Source: RGIG6919 sp045531905
GTDB lineage: Bacteria > Bacillota > Clostridia > Lachnospirales > Lachnospiraceae
Direction: 5' to 3'
Length of the DNA: 64,000 nucleotides
Assembly (NCBI GenBank): GCA_045531905.1
Contig: JAZSEY010000026.1
Span: 168,382-232,381, forward strand
The position numbers were made by a program, and so were the translations under genes. The notes under the pieces are model-generated. The model searched no databases, was not told where the DNA came from, and saw only the letters and a program-made list of their open reading frames with translations. This document shows positions 61,901 through 64,000 of the stretch, one piece after another (position 1 is the first letter of the stretch; every line of letters begins with the position of its first letter).

Positions 61901-62133
61901 GAATCTGTAAAAGTGTAATCATTCAGTTCCTGCATACAGTTTCTAAGATTATCAACCATTTCCTGTGGTGTATGCAGTTCCAGATATTCATAGCCTTGTG
62001 CTTGAAGCTGTTTAATCATGGCATCTTCTAATTCTGCTTCTGACTGGTACTGCTTACGATTCTGCTTTTCAGGACTGTACTCGGAAACAACCGTAGCTTC
62101 ATCTGTACTCAATACCACGTTGTAATTCTGCAT
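58969..62133 (-). CDS. hsdR: Type I restriction endonuclease subunit R
   Basis: The 1054-residue protein has an N-terminal PD-(D/E)XK nuclease (D150, E164 and K166 in HIELKRRG) and a two-part SF2 motor with Walker A HTTGSGKT at 321-328 and DECH at 422-425. A helical C-terminal region contacts the methylase core. It cuts unmodified DNA after ATP-driven translocation. All motifs are intact. It follows hsdS by three bases. Confidence 0.95.
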   Translation of the reverse strand: MQNYNVVLSTDEATVVSEYSPEKQNRKQYQSEAELEDAMIKQLQAQGYEYLELHTPQEMVDNLRNCMQELNDYTFTDSEWDRFFKTVIANRGDGIKEKTEKIQKDYIQAFKTDDGTTMNIKLIEKQNIHKNKLQVIHQYATTGNFDNRYDVSILVNGLPLVHIELKRRGVPIKEAFNQIDRYQRDSFWADAGLYEYIQIFVISNGTFTKYYSNSTRFNVVEEHNGKRKAKKTGSSSFEFTSYWADAKNKTIIDLVDFTKTFLAKHAILKILTQYCVFTSNKMLMVMRPYQIAATEAIVNQIQIAENYKRWGTIEAGGYIWHTTGSGKTLTSFKTAQIVSEFAFVDKVMFVVDRQDLDYQTMREYDRFEKGAANGSKNTEKLKRNLDDDTKKIVVTTIQKLDSFIKKYDDHAIFGKKCVLIFDECHRSQFGSMHLLITKKFKKYALFGFTGTPIFTANANTSGGSRISDASQAFAKKESKFHLKTTEQAFGRKLHTYTVVHAINDKNVLPFKVDYVNTIKDNKGDDSLIEAIDDEKILLSEVRVSNVVRYILEHYNQKTMKAGQAFNYSTVVNVADYVANYGKTDSNGEILIEEVRKDTKRQGFNSIFAVSSINAAKVYYEEFKKQIDANPKYNGFKIATIYSYGVNEDDTSTDYLIDEDSDSTDALDVDDRVFLAQAIEEYNQNFGTQYDTSGTLFPNYYKDLSMRVKNGEIDILIVVNMFLTGFDATGLNTLWVDKNLKQHGLIQAFSRTNRILNAVKAYGNIVCFRDLRKQVDEAIALFGDDEAKGIVILKSFNDYYNGYSDTDKNGKPQHHAGYKELVERLYSEYPLPIDLIGEEKKKQFIKLFGAILRLLNILRSFDEFAGKEIFTEGDLQDYLSFYGMLYDEFKVVVTKDDVSADIVFEMELVKQIVVNIDYILNLIKLYHNKHILDKEIPADIIRAVTSNPELKPKKELIERFIATLNAESDIITDWVKFKTAEKEKELTQLIVDEKLKEELTRSLIEKIFRIGECEPSDAEIAEILPPISRFKAGLLAETKGRVTEKIKEFFIKYFD

Positions 62134-62136
62134 GGT

Positions 62137-63366
62137 TTACACCACCTTTCGCTCAAAAGCAAGTAATTTATCTCTGTAATATTCATACTGCTTGTGACGC
62201 GCTTCTGTTTCAGCTGGAAGTCCACTCTTTGCGTCAGCAGCTATTTCATCGAACTTCTTAATAATTTCAACAATACGTTTCTGTTCAGCGATTGACGGAA
62301 TCGGAATCATAAATTTTCTTATTTTTTCCATAGGTATATTCTTCATTGACGAACTTTGAAGCAATTTATTTATTTGACCATTCCAAAACTGATTTGTTTG
62401 AAAATAATACATCATAAACTCAGGGATAACATCATCTGTAATAAGTCTTATCATTGCAACATTCGGAGCAAGATAAAATTTATTATCTTCATCAATAAGT
62501 GCTACTTCCCCAACAGTTCCAACATACGTAAACAGCATATCTCCTATCTGCAACTTGCTTCTTGTCAACTTTGATAATTCACTTCCGTCAATATACTTTA
62601 CATCTGTCAAGTCAAGTCTACCTTTCTTTACATTAAGCCCTCTAAGGGCAATTATTTTTCCAGACTCAACATAATTAACATATTCTGTAAACTCAAATCC
62701 AGCCAACTTAGTGACAACCGCTATATCTCCAATCCTACCAAACCTCGTATCTGTATCAAATGCAAATAGTAAATCTCTATAATATTCATATTGCTTCTTT
62801 CTTGCTTCCAACTCAGCCTGTAATTCTACTTCTAGCTCTGTAAACTTGTCCAGAATACGAACAATTTCTTGCTGAACCTCGATAGGTGGTACTGGGATTT
62901 CAAACTCTTTCATTTCAGAATCGTTAATAGCAGGGTAGCTTGCACCGTGCTGAACACTTTCAACAAAATCGTAGAAATCTCGACTATTCATGCAATGATA
63001 AACATACTTATTCAATACCGCTTTATCTTTAATACGAACAATGTTAAATCCTGTACTTGCAATATAACCCTCATATTTATTTGGCACCATACAAATTCTT
63101 CCCTGCATTGGTCTTGTTCCACCAAACAAAATATCCTCACCTTTAACCACCTGCTTCGCCCTACTTGGTGCAGAATCCTTTGTTATTTGCACTATTCCAT
63201 GTTCAAGAATAGAATGTAGTTCTATACTTACTGCCGATAAATCTATATAATATTTTATTTCTTCATCCCATACTACATTTTTAATTTTTTCGCATAAAGT
63301 TCCTAATTTTCTATATTCCACTCCATCAGGACACTTCTGCTTAATAAATTCTACTATCTTACTCAT
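62137..63366 (-). CDS. hsdS: Type I restriction-modification specificity subunit S
   Basis: The 409-residue protein carries two target-recognition domains (about 10-170 and 205-365), each followed by a conserved helix containing QYEYYRD (near residues 193-199 and 391-397). The two half-sites read by the domains define a bipartite DNA target, which cannot be predicted here. The ATG overlaps the hsdM stop by eight bases; the frame from 63405 lies inside hsdM and is not used. Confidence 0.95.
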   Translation of the reverse strand: MSKIVEFIKQKCPDGVEYRKLGTLCEKIKNVVWDEEIKYYIDLSAVSIELHSILEHGIVQITKDSAPSRAKQVVKGEDILFGGTRPMQGRICMVPNKYEGYIASTGFNIVRIKDKAVLNKYVYHCMNSRDFYDFVESVQHGASYPAINDSEMKEFEIPVPPIEVQQEIVRILDKFTELEVELQAELEARKKQYEYYRDLLFAFDTDTRFGRIGDIAVVTKLAGFEFTEYVNYVESGKIIALRGLNVKKGRLDLTDVKYIDGSELSKLTRSKLQIGDMLFTYVGTVGEVALIDEDNKFYLAPNVAMIRLITDDVIPEFMMYYFQTNQFWNGQINKLLQSSSMKNIPMEKIRKFMIPIPSIAEQKRIVEIIKKFDEIAADAKSGLPAETEARHKQYEYYRDKLLAFERKVV

Positions 63367-64000
63367 TGCTGTCACCGCCTTCCAAATCAGCGATAATATC
63401 ATCAATCTCGCTTCTAAGACGGTTTACGTTTTCTACAATGCCCTTAATTTCACTATTAAGTTTTACTATATCAATTTCCTCTCTCGTATCTTCTTTCTCG
63501 ACATAAGTAGATACACTAAGATTATACTTTTCCTCTACAACTCTATCATAATGTACAACCGATACCGCGTAGTCAACATCCATTCTGTCCGTATAATATT
63601 TCAGAATATTTGTAATATTATCATCCGTTAATCGGTTGCTGTTACCGTCTTTGATACACTCCTTATCTGCATCAATAAACAAAATATTATTATCTGCCTT
63701 ATTTTTCTTCATCACCATAATACAAGTTGCAATACCTGTACCGAAGAACAGATTACTTGGAAGCTGAATAATTGCATCAATGAAATTGTTATCTACAAGA
63801 TACTTTCTAATCTTCTGTTCTGCACCACCTCTGTACATAATACCAGGGAAACATACAATAGCAGCTGTGCCATTCGGAGCAAGCCAACTAATCATGTGCA
63901 TAATAAACGCCATATCCGCCTTTGTCTTAGGTGCAAGCACTCCAGCAGGTGAATAGCGTGGGTCATTGATAAGCGTAACATCATCCTCACCAACCCAGTT
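63359..64000 (-). CDS. hsdM: Type I restriction-modification methyltransferase subunit M (5' end outside window)
   Basis: The visible 213 residues enter from the right edge in frame as NWVGEDDVTLINDPRYSPAG, then contain APKTKADMAFIMHMISWLAP and the conserved YRGGAEQKIRKYLVDNNFID segment of N6-adenine methylases. A C-terminal helical region (EEIDIVKLNSEIKGIVENV) follows. The catalytic NPPY/F motif lies beyond the window. It methylates adenine at the site chosen by HsdS. The order M-S-R is classic. Confidence 0.95.
   Translation of the reverse strand, partial: NWVGEDDVTLINDPRYSPAGVLAPKTKADMAFIMHMISWLAPNGTAAIVCFPGIMYRGGAEQKIRKYLVDNNFIDAIIQLPSNLFFGTGIATCIMVMKKNKADNNILFIDADKECIKDGNSNRLTDDNITNILKYYTDRMDVDYAVSVVHYDRVVEEKYNLSVSTYVEKEDTREEIDIVKLNSEIKGIVENVNRLRSEIDDIIADLEGGDSNE

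Overview
The window is a chromosomal segment of a low-GC, Gram-positive, spore-forming anaerobe, most likely a member of the Lachnospiraceae (Clostridia). The evidence is sporulation genes (spoIIM, an alpha/beta-type SASP, ylbJ), a decarboxylase carboxyltransferase with an OadG-like partner, formate-tetrahydrofolate ligase, an intracellular cellobiose phosphorylase, a CBM2-GH5 cellulase lipoprotein, and strong GGAGG ribosome binding sites throughout. I cannot name the genus from the sequence. No rRNA, tRNA, CRISPR array or complete insertion sequence was seen, and no gene-free stretch exceeds 300 bases.

Left part (1-34.4 kb) is mainly housekeeping and mostly on the minus strand. In order: an OadG-like lipoprotein and a carboxyltransferase; a run tepA-like, uppP, ftsK/spoIIIE, fhs, rimO, pgsA, pncC; a PAP2-like membrane protein; a GH94 cellobiose phosphorylase; pnp and rpsO, each with a structured leader; aroC (plus); xerD and spoIIM; a HAD-Nudix fusion; rny, recX and recA (LexA box). 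Then come tmcAL and ylbJ (plus), facing a coiled-coil gene, coaD and rsmD. A GH5 cellulase gene is directly fused to the rsmD-coaD transcription unit. A SASP, recG, fakA and an Asp23-family gene divergent from rpmB follow.

Middle part (34.4-45.1 kb) is accessory: a GNAT, an Rpn-type nuclease, an ABC exporter next to a two-component system, a five-gene run of small proteins behind the DNA repair glycosylase tag, an ECF sigma factor with a translationally coupled membrane partner, and an orphan CofE-like ligase behind a strong promoter and a long inverted repeat.

Right part (45.1-64 kb) is the most strain-variable looking. It holds a RhuM-family gene with a LexA-type box in its promoter, an esterase, a secreted protein with three repeat modules and two BIG2 domains, a DMT transporter, a lipoprotein serpin, a MocR regulator with a 46-bp dyad in its leader, a lipoprotein, a ferritin-like protein, an AAA ATPase with a C-terminal nuclease-like domain, crcB and a macrodomain gene, and a type I restriction-modification operon (hsdM-hsdS-hsdR) running off the right edge.

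Functionally, the CBM2-GH5 enzyme outside the cell and cellobiose phosphorylase inside would form the two ends of a cello-oligosaccharide pathway; the transporter is not in this window. The recA and rhuM promoters share the same operator type, which suggests that RhuM belongs to the SOS regulon. Starts were reassigned where a Shine-Dalgarno sequence or a promoter ruled out the longest open frame.
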